A stretch of 18,251 bases of DNA, from contig UQTN01000037.1 in the NCBI GenBank assembly GCA_900543945.1, positions 1 through 18,251 of the forward strand, read 5' to 3'. Source of the DNA: an uncultured Collinsella sp. (GTDB taxonomy: Bacteria > Actinomycetota > Coriobacteriia > Coriobacteriales > Coriobacteriaceae). The position numbers and the translations under genes were made by a program. A model generated the notes under the pieces. It had not been told where the DNA came from. It saw only the letters and a program-made list of their open reading frames with translations, and did no database searches. Each line of letters starts with the position of its first letter. Positions within the stretch are counted from its first letter, which is position 1. This document shows, piece after piece, positions 8,256-14,264 of this stretch.

Positions 8256-9189
8256 CAAGATCGCCAACCGCAAGGCTATCTGCGACACGCTGCTCGAGGC
8301 CGCCGCAACCGATAAAGACATCGTCGTCCTGTGCTCCGACTCCCGCGGCTCCGCATCGCTCACGCCGTTCTTCGATCAGTATCCCCAGCAGTCCATTGAG
8401 GTCGGCATCGCCGAGCAGGACCTGGTGAGTATCGCCGCCGGTATGGCCTCGTGCGGCAAGAAGGCCTGGGCCGCCTCGCCGGCGTCCTTTGTGACCACGC
8501 GCTCGTATGAGCAGTGCAAGGTCGACGTTTCGTACTCCAACACCAACGTCAAGCTCATCGGCATCTCGGGCGGCGTGTCCTACGGCGCCTTAGGCATGAG
8601 CCATCACTCCGCGCAGGATATCGCCGCCATGAGCGCGATTCCCAACATGCGCGTGTATCTGCCGAGCGATCGCTTCCAGACCGCCGAGCTCGTGCGTGCC
8701 CTGGTCGCCGACAACAAGCCGGCCTACATCCGCGTGGGCCGCAACCCGGTGGAGGACGTGTACACTGAGGACGAGTGCCCGTTCCAGATGGATCGCGCCA
8801 CCTGGGTGCGCCGCGGCACCGATGTGACGATTGTCGCCACCGGTGAGATGGTCCGCCATGCCGTGGACGCCGCCGATCTGCTGGCCGAGCAGGGCATCTC
8901 GGCAACGGTGCTCGATATGTACTGCGTCAAGCCGCTCGATGCCGAGGCCGTGATCGAGGCCGCCGGTGCCACGCGCGCCGTCGTGACCGTCGAGGAGCAC
9001 AGCCCCTTCGGTGGCCTGGGTTCCATGGTCGCGCAGGTCGTGGGCGAGCATTGCCCGCGTCCGGTCAAGTGCCTCTCCCTGCCCGATGCGCCGGTCATCA
9101 CCGGCACGAGCCCCGAGGTCTTCGCGCACTATGGCCTGACGGGCGAGGGAATCGCCAAGACGGTCGCCGAGTTCCTTGGCAAACAGTAG
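8248..9189 (+). CDS. transketolase C-terminal (pyrimidine-binding) subunit
   Basis: This 313-residue partner carries the transketolase pyrimidine-binding domain, with catalytic Glu56 in VGIAEQDLVSIAAGMA, and then SPASFVTTRSYEQ and GVSYGALGMSHHSAQDIA. A transketolase C domain follows, with VTIVATGEMV and VVTVEEHSPFGGLGSMVA. The ATG at 8248 lies inside the end of the preceding gene (8-base overlap) and has an AAGGAGG site at 8235-8241. Together with the N-terminal subunit it reconstitutes a complete transketolase of about 590 residues. Split transketolases are frequent in Firmicutes and Coriobacteriia and often sit in sugar-specific operons. Here the partners are an isomerase and a kinase, which fits a dedicated role. 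A 170-base gap with no terminator that I can see separates it from the kinase gene. Confidence 0.93.
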   Translation: MANKIANRKAICDTLLEAAATDKDIVVLCSDSRGSASLTPFFDQYPQQSIEVGIAEQDLVSIAAGMASCGKKAWAASPASFVTTRSYEQCKVDVSYSNTNVKLIGISGGVSYGALGMSHHSAQDIAAMSAIPNMRVYLPSDRFQTAELVRALVADNKPAYIRVGRNPVEDVYTEDECPFQMDRATWVRRGTDVTIVATGEMVRHAVDAADLLAEQGISATVLDMYCVKPLDAEAVIEAAGATRAVVTVEEHSPFGGLGSMVAQVVGEHCPRPVKCLSLPDAPVITGTSPEVFAHYGLTGEGIAKTVAEFLGKQ

Positions 9190-9359
9190 AAACAGACGCT
9201 GCGCGGCCGCCAAGCACCGCACCTTGCCGTTCAAACCGTCGCCTGTGTACACAAAGTACGCGGCGCTCCTTTTTCACGGCAATCTGCGGCACTTGACGGC
9301 CACTCGCTCCTTGTCCGTCGGGTTTTAGTTTTGAATCGACGGGGGAGACAGGAGAGTAC

Positions 9360-10850
9360 ATGAGCAAATACATCATCGGAATCGATCAATCCACGCAGGG
9401 CACCAAGGCGCTGCTGGTGGACGAGGGCGGCCATTTGATTCATCGTGCCGATCGCCCGCATCGCCAGATTGTCAACGAGGCCGGCTGGGTGAGCCATGAT
9501 CCAGCCGAGATCGCCGCTAACGTGCTGGCCGTGGCGCGCGCCGTGGTGGAGGAGACCGGGGTCGATCCGACCGACGTCGCCGGCATCGGCATCTCCAACC
9601 AGCGCGAGACTCCCGTTGCCTGGAGCCGCATGACGGGCGAGCCGCTGTGCGACGCCGTGGTGTGGCAGTGCGCCCGCGCCCGCGAGCTGTGCGACGAGCT
9701 TGCTGCGCGCGAAGGCGTGACCGAGCTGGTGCGCGACACGACGGGTCTGGTGCTCTCGCCCTACTACCCGGCGGGCAAGATGGCCTGGATCCTCGCGAAC
9801 GTTCCCGCGGCTGCCGAGGCCGCTGCGGCGGGCGAGCTGTGCCTGGGCACCATCGATGCCTGGGTGGTCTGGACGCTCACGGGCGGCGCGGAGTTTCGCT
9901 GCGACTGGTCCAATGCCAGCCGCACGCAGCTCTTTGACCTGCGCCGTGGCTGCTGGAGCGAGCCGGTGTGCGAGGCCTTTGGCGTCGATTCGGCTTGCCT
10001 GCCGCAGGTGACCGATTCCGATGGCCTGTTCGGCATGACGAACCTGGGCGGCTTTTTGCCGGCGCCCGTGCCCATTCACGGCGTGCTCGGCGACAGCCAT
10101 GCCGCCTTGTTTGCCCAGGGCTGCCATAGCCGCGGCATGGCCAAGGCGACCTATGGCACCGGCAGCTCGGTCATGATGAACGTCGGCGACGAGTTCGTCG
10201 CCAGCTCGCACGGGCTTTCGAGCTCGCTTGCGTGGCGTATGGACGGTGTGACCGAGTACGTGCTCGAGGGCAACGTGAGCTACGCGGGCGCTGTCAAGAC
10301 CTGGCTGCGCGACGACCTGGAGCTCATCAACAATCCCGAGGAAGTCACCGACCTGTGCTACGCCGCCAATCCGGCGAGCCGCGTCTACTTTGTGCCGGCG
10401 TTTACCGGCCTGGGCGCGCCACACTGGGCGAGCGATGCCGAGGGCTGCGTCTTTGGCATGACGCGCACCACGGGCCGTGCGGAGTTCGTAAAGGCCGCCG
10501 ACGAGTCGATCGCCTATCAAATCTTTGACGTGATTGATGCGATGGTCGAGGATTCGGGCGCGGCACTGGCCGAGCTTCGTGTTGACGGCGGCCCCACGCG
10601 CGACGCGTACCTGATGCAGTTTGAGAGCGACTTGGTTGGCTCGCCCATCCGCATCGCGAGCAACGACGAGATGAGCGGTCTGGGTGCGGCCTGGGCCTGC
10701 GGCATTGCGCTGGGCATGTACACGCGCGACGTCGTTGACGTCTACGGCGCTCGCGGCATCGTGGAGCCTGCCATGTCCGCCGACGAACGAGCCAAAAAGA
10801 TCGCCGGCTGGCGTCACGCCGTCGACGCGACCATCGCCTACACTGCCTAG
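9360..10850 (+). CDS. FGGY-family carbohydrate kinase, glycerol-kinase-like
   Basis: This 496-residue ATP-dependent kinase has the ATPase opening IIGIDQSTQGTKALLVD (5-21). Its substrate site is close to GlpK: SNQRETPVAW (79-88), VVWQC (100-104), SPYYPAGKMAWIL (133-145), GTIDAWVVWTLTGG (163-176) and GVLGDSHAALF, with Asp245 as catalytic base. The ATP loop is TYGTGSSVMMN, and the C-terminal signature is RVDGGPTRDAYLMQF. By sequence alone it could be called glycerol kinase. Its place after an isomerase and a split transketolase, with no glycerol dehydrogenase or facilitator nearby, points to a ketose with a glycerol-like end, such as apulose. The start is supported by AGGAGAG at 9350-9356. Possible promoter elements in 9190-9359 are weak, and the TAAACAGAA operator is absent there, so it may be read through from upstream. 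Confidence 0.9.
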   Translation: MSKYIIGIDQSTQGTKALLVDEGGHLIHRADRPHRQIVNEAGWVSHDPAEIAANVLAVARAVVEETGVDPTDVAGIGISNQRETPVAWSRMTGEPLCDAVVWQCARARELCDELAAREGVTELVRDTTGLVLSPYYPAGKMAWILANVPAAAEAAAAGELCLGTIDAWVVWTLTGGAEFRCDWSNASRTQLFDLRRGCWSEPVCEAFGVDSACLPQVTDSDGLFGMTNLGGFLPAPVPIHGVLGDSHAALFAQGCHSRGMAKATYGTGSSVMMNVGDEFVASSHGLSSSLAWRMDGVTEYVLEGNVSYAGAVKTWLRDDLELINNPEEVTDLCYAANPASRVYFVPAFTGLGAPHWASDAEGCVFGMTRTTGRAEFVKAADESIAYQIFDVIDAMVEDSGAALAELRVDGGPTRDAYLMQFESDLVGSPIRIASNDEMSGLGAAWACGIALGMYTRDVVDVYGARGIVEPAMSADERAKKIAGWRHAVDATIAYTA

Positions 10851-10889
10851 GCGGCTGCGCGGCGCCCGCAGGCTATTCCCGGGCAGCTC

Positions 10890-10964
10890 ATTTGGGATGG
10901 GGCTTTTTTGACGGGTATGATTGGTGCGATCATTCGAACCAGCTAAAAGAGCCCCGTCCCAAAT
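10890..10964. promoter_or_regulatory. 20-bp inverted repeat between the kinase gene and luxS
   Basis: Bases 10890-10909 can pair with 10945-10964 over 20 consecutive positions (18 Watson-Crick pairs, 2 G-U), around a 35-base loop. The left arm ends in GGGGCTTTTTT, so an RNA polymerase leaving the kinase gene would meet a T-run there. On the minus strand the hairpin also ends near a T-rich tract. It may be a bidirectional terminator or a structured luxS leader; the right arm ends only 21 bases before the luxS start codon. Confidence 0.55.
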
Positions 10965-10985
10965 TGACTACCGAGAGGATCTGCC

Positions 10986-11474
10986 ATGGAGCGCATCGCG
11001 AGTTTTTCCGTTGACCATCTGCTGCTCGAGCCCGGCGTGTATGTGAGCCGCATCGACCGCGATCCGGCGACCGGCGCCGCCGTCACCACCTTTGACCTGC
11101 GCCTGACCACGCCCAACAAGGAGCCGGTCATGAACACGGCCGAGTGCCACACCATCGAGCATCTGGGTGCCACGTTCCTCCGCAATCATGCCGAGTGGTC
11201 GAGCCGCATTGTCTACTTTGGCCCCATGGGCTGCCGCACGGGCTTTTACCTGGTTGTCTTTGGTGAGCTGACGAGCGAGGAGATCTTGCCGCTCGTGCGC
11301 GAGCTGTTCGAGTTTGTCGCGGGCTTTGAGGGCGATATCCCCGGCGCCGCTCCCGAGGAGTGCGGTAACTATCTGGACCAGAACCTCCCCATGGCAAACT
11401 GGCTCGCGCGCCGTTATCTCGACCGCGACCTGGCCAATATCGACGAGAAGCACCTGCACTACCAGCAGGCGTAA
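10986..11474 (+). CDS. luxS: S-ribosylhomocysteine lyase LuxS
   Basis: This 162-residue enzyme cleaves S-ribosylhomocysteine to homocysteine and 4,5-dihydroxypentane-2,3-dione, the autoinducer-2 precursor, as part of the activated methyl cycle. All diagnostic residues are visible: the HxxEH zinc motif (His55, Glu58, His59) in ECHTIEHL, the catalytic Cys83 in GPMGCRTGFYL, and the third zinc ligand Cys126 in EECGNYLD. Length matches the family (about 155-170). The start has a GAGAGGA site at 10973-10979. The gene stands alone between a long inverted repeat and a strong terminator. No pfs/mtn or methionine genes lie nearby, so the link with the surrounding sugar genes is probably positional. Whether AI-2 is used as a signal cannot be told from the sequence. 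Confidence 0.98.
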   Translation: MERIASFSVDHLLLEPGVYVSRIDRDPATGAAVTTFDLRLTTPNKEPVMNTAECHTIEHLGATFLRNHAEWSSRIVYFGPMGCRTGFYLVVFGELTSEEILPLVRELFEFVAGFEGDIPGAAPEECGNYLDQNLPMANWLARRYLDRDLANIDEKHLHYQQA

Positions 11475-11503
11475 GGGCTTTATCGCCCAAAGCGCGCGCA
11501 TTG

Positions 11504-11534
11504 GGCGCCTTCGCTTATGCGGGGGCGCCTTTTT
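11504..11534 (+). terminator. intrinsic terminator of luxS
   Basis: GGCGCC (11504-11509) pairs with GGCGCC (11524-11529). The stem extends inward through UUCGC/GCGGG, with two G-U pairs, to a UUAU loop, making an 11-bp hairpin. TTTTT follows directly at 11530-11534. It is 30 bases beyond the luxS stop. Confidence 0.92.
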
Positions 11535-11583
11535 GTTGAGTGGTCGGGACGAGCGTTCAAAATCGCTCATGTTTGTTCTAGAA

Positions 11584-11609
11584 TGTTCGTATAGTCACAT
11601 TTACGAACA
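11584..11609 (+). promoter_or_regulatory. promoter -10 box inside a perfect palindromic operator, DUF4867 gene
   Basis: TGTTCGTA (11584-11591) and TACGAACA (11602-11609) form a perfect 8-bp inverted repeat with a 10-base spacer. A good -10 box, TATAGT, lies at 11590-11595 within it, so a bound protein would block RNA polymerase. Further related half-sites are TGTTC (11574-11578) and CGAACA (11614-11619, overlapping the start codon). The -35 box is poor, which suggests dependence on an activator or a regulated weak promoter. The motif differs from the TAAACAGAA sites of the sugar cluster. Confidence 0.6.
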
Positions 11610-11618
11610 GGAGCGAAC

Positions 11619-12263
11619 ATGCACATCTATTCTGTCAACGATCCCGAGTTCAAATCCTATGGCAACGTTTGGGATGACGTTCCGTCCGAGCTCACGTCGC
11701 CCGTGCTCGAGGCGCTCTCTGCCACGCCCATTCCCGAGGGCAGCAAGTACGTAGCAAGTGCGCCGGAGCTCGAGGGCGTCAAGGATGCCGACAAACTGGG
11801 CTTTCTCATGTTTGGCGGCCGCCCCTTCCAGCTCGGCTGGTGCAACGGCCACAACACACGCCTCAACTGCCTGGAGTATCACCGCGCCAGCGAGTTTAAC
11901 CTGGGCGCCCGCGACTTTATCCTGCTCGTGGCGCATCGCTGGGAGATCGAGGACGGCAAGCTCGACACCGCGTGCGTCAAGGCGTTCCGCGTGCCGGCGG
12001 GTACGGTCGTCGAAGTCTTCAACACCACGCTTCACTACACGCCCTGCATGGTCGACGACGGCGGCTTCCAGGTGATGGTTGCGCTGCCCGCCGGCACCAA
12101 TGGTCCGCGCCCCGAGGGTGCAGCCGACATGCCCGCCGCCGGCGACAGCTACTGCTACTGGAAGGCCGACAAATGGGTTCTCTGCCACGCCGATAGCCCC
12201 AAGGCCGCCGAGGGCGGCTACGTAGGCCTCATCGGCAAGAACCTCGACATCGCCTGTGACTAG
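11619..12263 (+). CDS. DUF4867-family protein
   Basis: This 214-residue soluble protein has no signal peptide or membrane segment. I recognise the pattern of the DUF4867 family: an opening MHIYSVNDPEFKSYG, then FGGRPFQLGWCNG (65-77), LNCLEYHRASE (82-92) and VEVFNTTLHYTPC (131-143). The central part resembles a cupin-like beta-barrel, in which His88, Glu92, Glu132 and His139 could form a metal or active site; this is inference. The family is found beside sugar-isomerisation and sugar-kinase genes in gut anaerobes, and its reaction is not known to me. A role in handling a sugar (for example mutarotation or isomerisation) would suit the nearby cluster. It has its own promoter with a palindromic operator. 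GAACAGGAG (11605-11613) supplies the ribosome-binding site. Confidence 0.82.
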   Translation: MHIYSVNDPEFKSYGNVWDDVPSELTSPVLEALSATPIPEGSKYVASAPELEGVKDADKLGFLMFGGRPFQLGWCNGHNTRLNCLEYHRASEFNLGARDFILLVAHRWEIEDGKLDTACVKAFRVPAGTVVEVFNTTLHYTPCMVDDGGFQVMVALPAGTNGPRPEGAADMPAAGDSYCYWKADKWVLCHADSPKAAEGGYVGLIGKNLDIACD

Positions 12264-12271
12264 CATCTTCC

Positions 12272-12409
12272 GTCTCGATTTGTAACATCTAGCGGGCTAA
12301 ATCGTCTCTACCTGTTACAGATTTAGACAAACTGCGGGGGGCTGCCCAAAAATCTCGATCTGTAACACCAAGCCCGGTTTTGGCTGCCTACCTGTTGCAG
12401 ATCGAGACA
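12272..12409. repeat. two tandem 80-bp copies of a palindromic element
   Basis: Copy 1 has arms GTCTCGATTTGTAACA (12272-12287) and TGTTACAGATTTAGAC (12313-12328). Copy 2 has arms TCTCGATCTGTAACA (12353-12367) and TGTTGCAGATCGAGA (12393-12407). Left and right arms of the two copies are each offset by exactly 80 bases, and both right arms are preceded by CC and followed by AAAC. Each copy could fold into a stem of about 15 bp with a 25-base loop. G-U pairs tolerate most of the differences, which suggests selection on RNA structure or recent spread. It lies in the 344-base gap after the DUF4867 gene, where I see no ORF. Confidence 0.75.
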
Positions 12410-12415
12410 AACCGT

Positions 12416-12461
12416 CCCCAACCACCACAAAGGTGCCTGTCCCCTTTGTGGTGGTTTGGGG
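12416..12461. repeat. perfect 14-bp hairpin element (AACCACCACAAAGG type)
   Basis: AACCACCACAAAGG (12420-12433) is exactly complementary to CCTTTGTGGTGGTT (12443-12456), with a 9-base loop. CCCC/GGGG extends the stem after one bulged T. It follows the tandem palindromes by 10 bases. I recall near-identical hairpins scattered through coriobacterial genomes, so it is probably a dispersed palindromic repeat. It may also end transcripts, though there is no U-run. Confidence 0.65.
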
Positions 12462-12488
12462 CGGCGGTATCAGAAAGTGTCAAGCAGG

Positions 12489-12506
12489 GGCGGCTACCGG
12501 GCCGCC
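12489..12506 (+). other. small GC-rich hairpin in the GH1 leader
   Basis: GGCGGC (12489-12494) pairs with GCCGCC (12501-12506) around a 6-base loop, about 100 bases before the GH1 start. No U-run follows and no BglG/LicT antiterminator site is recognisable around it. The rest of 12462-12607 shows only the GH1 ribosome-binding site. Confidence 0.3.
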
Positions 12507-12607
12507 GTGTGCGAAAAGAAGTGTCGGCCTGCGTCGTTGCCGTTGAGTAGCGCGCTGCTTACGGGGATACTGAAACCACGACAAACAGCGTGTGAAAGGA
12601 TCGATGT

Positions 12608-14038
12608 ATGGCTTTCCGTAAAGACTTCCTGTGGGGCGGCGCGACGGCTGCCAACCAGTGCGAGGGCGCTTACGACGTGGATGGCCGCGGCCTGGCCAAC
12701 GTGGACGTGGCGCCGCACGGCCCCGAGCGCTATGCGGTGGTCTCCGGCCAGCGCAAGATGCTCGACTTCGAGGACGGCTATTACTACCCCGCGCAGACCG
12801 GCATCGATTTCTATCACCATTACAAGGAGGACATCGCCCTCTTTGCCGAGATGGGCTTTAAGACCTTCCGCATGAGCCTGGCGTGGACCCGCATCTTCCC
12901 CAACGGTGACGAGACCGAGCCCAACGAGGCCGGCCTGGCCTTCTACGAGGACGTGTTCCGCGAGTGTCAGGCGCACGGCATCGAGCCGCTCGTGACCATC
13001 ACGCATTTCGACTGCCCGATTCACCTCATCAAGGAGTACGGCGGCTGGCGCAACCGCAAGCTCATCGACTTCTACAAGAACCTCGCGACCACGATCTTCA
13101 CCCGCTACAAGGGCCTGGTAAAGTACTGGCTTACCTTCAACGAGATCAATATGATCTTGCACCTGCCGTTTATGGGTGCCGGTCTGGTCTTTGAGGAGGG
13201 CGAGAACAAGGAGGCCGTCGAGTACCTGGCCGCCCACAACGAGCTCGTCGCCAGCGCTTGGGCAACCAAGATCGCTCACGAGATCGACCCTGAGGTCAAG
13301 ATCGGTTGCATGCTTGCCGCAGGTAGCTACTACCCCTACAGCTGCCGTCCGGGCGATGTGCGCCAGGCGCAGATTGACAACCAGAGCAACTATTTCTTCG
13401 TCGACGTTCAGAGCCGCGGTTACTACCCGGCCTATGCCGTCAAGAAGCTCGAGCGTCTGGGCATCGACGTCGGCATGACCGACGAGGACCGCGAGATCCT
13501 GGCCGCCAACACCGTCGACTTCATCAGCTTTAGCTATTACAGCACCCGTTGCTCCGCCGGTGCCGATAACCCCGATGTCGAGCGCACCCAGGGCAACGCC
13601 TTCGCCGGCGCCAAGAACCCCTACCTGCAGGAGAGCCAGTGGGGCTGGGCCATCGATCCGCTGGGCTTCCGCATCACCCTCAACGACCTGTACGACCGTT
13701 ATCAGAAGCCGCTGTTTGTGGTCGAGAACGGCCTGGGCGCCAAGGATGTTGTCGAGGAGGATGGCTCCATCAACGACGACTACCGTATCGACTACCTGCG
13801 CCAGCATATCGCCGCGATGCGCGATGCGGTGACCGAGGACGGCGTTGACCTGCTGGGCTACACCACCTGGGGCCCGATCGACCTGGTGTCTGCCGGCACG
13901 GGCGAGATGTCCAAGCGCTACGGCTTTATCTATGTCGACCGCGATGATGCGGGCAACGGCACCCTCAAGCGTTCCAAAAAGAAGAGCTTTCACTGGTACA
14001 AGCATGTCATTGAAACGAATGGTGAGGATCTGTCCTAA
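12608..14038 (+). CDS. glycoside hydrolase family 1, 6-phospho-beta-glucosidase
   Basis: This 476-residue cytosolic enzyme has the GH1 N-terminal signature FLWGGATAANQCEGAY (7-22). The acid/base is Glu179 in LTFNEINM, and the nucleophile is Glu373 in FVVENGLG. The phospho-sugar signature Ser428...Lys436-Arg-Tyr438 (SAGTGEMSKRYGFIYVD) marks the 6-phospho-beta-glucosidase branch, as in BglA/AscB, rather than plain beta-glucosidase. It would hydrolyse phosphorylated beta-glucosides (cellobiose-6-P, aryl-glucoside-6-P) imported by a phosphotransferase system. No PTS gene or BglG-type regulator is in the window, so the transporter must be elsewhere. The start follows AAAGGA (12595-12600). It is isolated between repeats and a hairpin, so it is probably monocistronic. 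Plant aryl-glucosides are a plausible source in the gut. Confidence 0.95.
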   Translation: MAFRKDFLWGGATAANQCEGAYDVDGRGLANVDVAPHGPERYAVVSGQRKMLDFEDGYYYPAQTGIDFYHHYKEDIALFAEMGFKTFRMSLAWTRIFPNGDETEPNEAGLAFYEDVFRECQAHGIEPLVTITHFDCPIHLIKEYGGWRNRKLIDFYKNLATTIFTRYKGLVKYWLTFNEINMILHLPFMGAGLVFEEGENKEAVEYLAAHNELVASAWATKIAHEIDPEVKIGCMLAAGSYYPYSCRPGDVRQAQIDNQSNYFFVDVQSRGYYPAYAVKKLERLGIDVGMTDEDREILAANTVDFISFSYYSTRCSAGADNPDVERTQGNAFAGAKNPYLQESQWGWAIDPLGFRITLNDLYDRYQKPLFVVENGLGAKDVVEEDGSINDDYRIDYLRQHIAAMRDAVTEDGVDLLGYTTWGPIDLVSAGTGEMSKRYGFIYVDRDDAGNGTLKRSKKKSFHWYKHVIETNGEDLS

Positions 14039-14078
14039 GGAAGCCGAGACACTCAACTTCAGAGTTTCCTAACCAAAA

Positions 14079-14109
14079 CGCCCGGCGAGCAGTTAATGTT
14101 CGCCGGGCG
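14079..14109. terminator. hairpin after the GH1 gene
   Basis: CGCCCGGCGA (14079-14088) is perfectly complementary to TCGCCGGGCG (14100-14109). The stem can extend inward by three pairs to a 5-base GTTAA loop. It begins 40 bases after the GH1 stop. The A-run lies on the left side (AAAA, 14075-14078), so the U-run follows the hairpin only on the minus strand; on the plus strand it acts as a strong stem without U-tract. Confidence 0.65.
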
Positions 14110-14213
14110 CCTTGCCGTCTGCGGATTTTGGGACATGTGGCCCGCTTTTTGGGCCTGCCTGTCGGTACACTAAAAGCACTATGGGTACCCGCGAGCGACA
14201 TATTGGCCACGCG

Positions 14214-14252
14214 GCCGCCCGATCCGCGCCCGTAGCGGATCCTAGGGGCGGC
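14214..14252 (+). promoter_or_regulatory. leader hairpin that could hide the ribosome-binding site of the sensor operon
   Basis: GCCGCCCGATCCGC (14214-14227) can pair with GCGGATC (14235-14241) and, after a 4-base bulge, GGGCGGC (14246-14252). The loop has 7 bases. If translation starts at 14265, the candidate site AGGGG (14244-14248) lies in the bulge and stem. A possible -10 box TACACT (14166-14171) would place the transcript start around 14178. If translation starts at 14181 instead, the hairpin is coding. Confidence 0.35.
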
Positions 14253-14264
14253 AGGCTCTTCGCC

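Noticed and set aside
9190..9359. Separate promoter for the kinase gene (TTGACG at 9293-9298)
   Set aside because: No acceptable -10 box at 16-18 bases spacing, so not listed as a feature.
9231..10817. Long minus-strand frame (528 codons) opposite the FGGY kinase gene
   Set aside because: Antisense shadow of codon bias; rich in Ala, Gly, His and Arg with no domain pattern.
9360..10850. Plain glycerol kinase (GlpK) call
   Set aside because: Substrate-site residues do resemble GlpK, but the context of isomerase and transketolase and the absence of glycerol genes make a firm glpK symbol unsafe; kept as a glycerol-kinase-like FGGY kinase.
10915..10945. tRNA-like T-loop sequence (reverse strand GGTTCGAAT) upstream of luxS
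   Set aside because: No acceptor, D or anticodon arms can be built around it; it is just the loop of the inverted repeat.
10851..10985. SAM or S-adenosylhomocysteine riboswitch before luxS
   Set aside because: I could not match the conserved cores of these riboswitches; only a simple long hairpin is present.
12272..12409. CRISPR-like repeat array
   Set aside because: Only two units, each internally palindromic with an 80-bp period, with no constant short repeat plus variable spacers and no cas genes.
12462..12607. BglG/LicT antiterminator (RAT) site before the 6-phospho-beta-glucosidase gene
   Set aside because: No RAT consensus and no overlapping intrinsic terminator with a U-run in the leader.
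12494..14056. Long minus-strand frame (520 codons) opposite the GH1 gene
   Set aside because: Antisense shadow; the plus strand carries all GH1 catalytic motifs.
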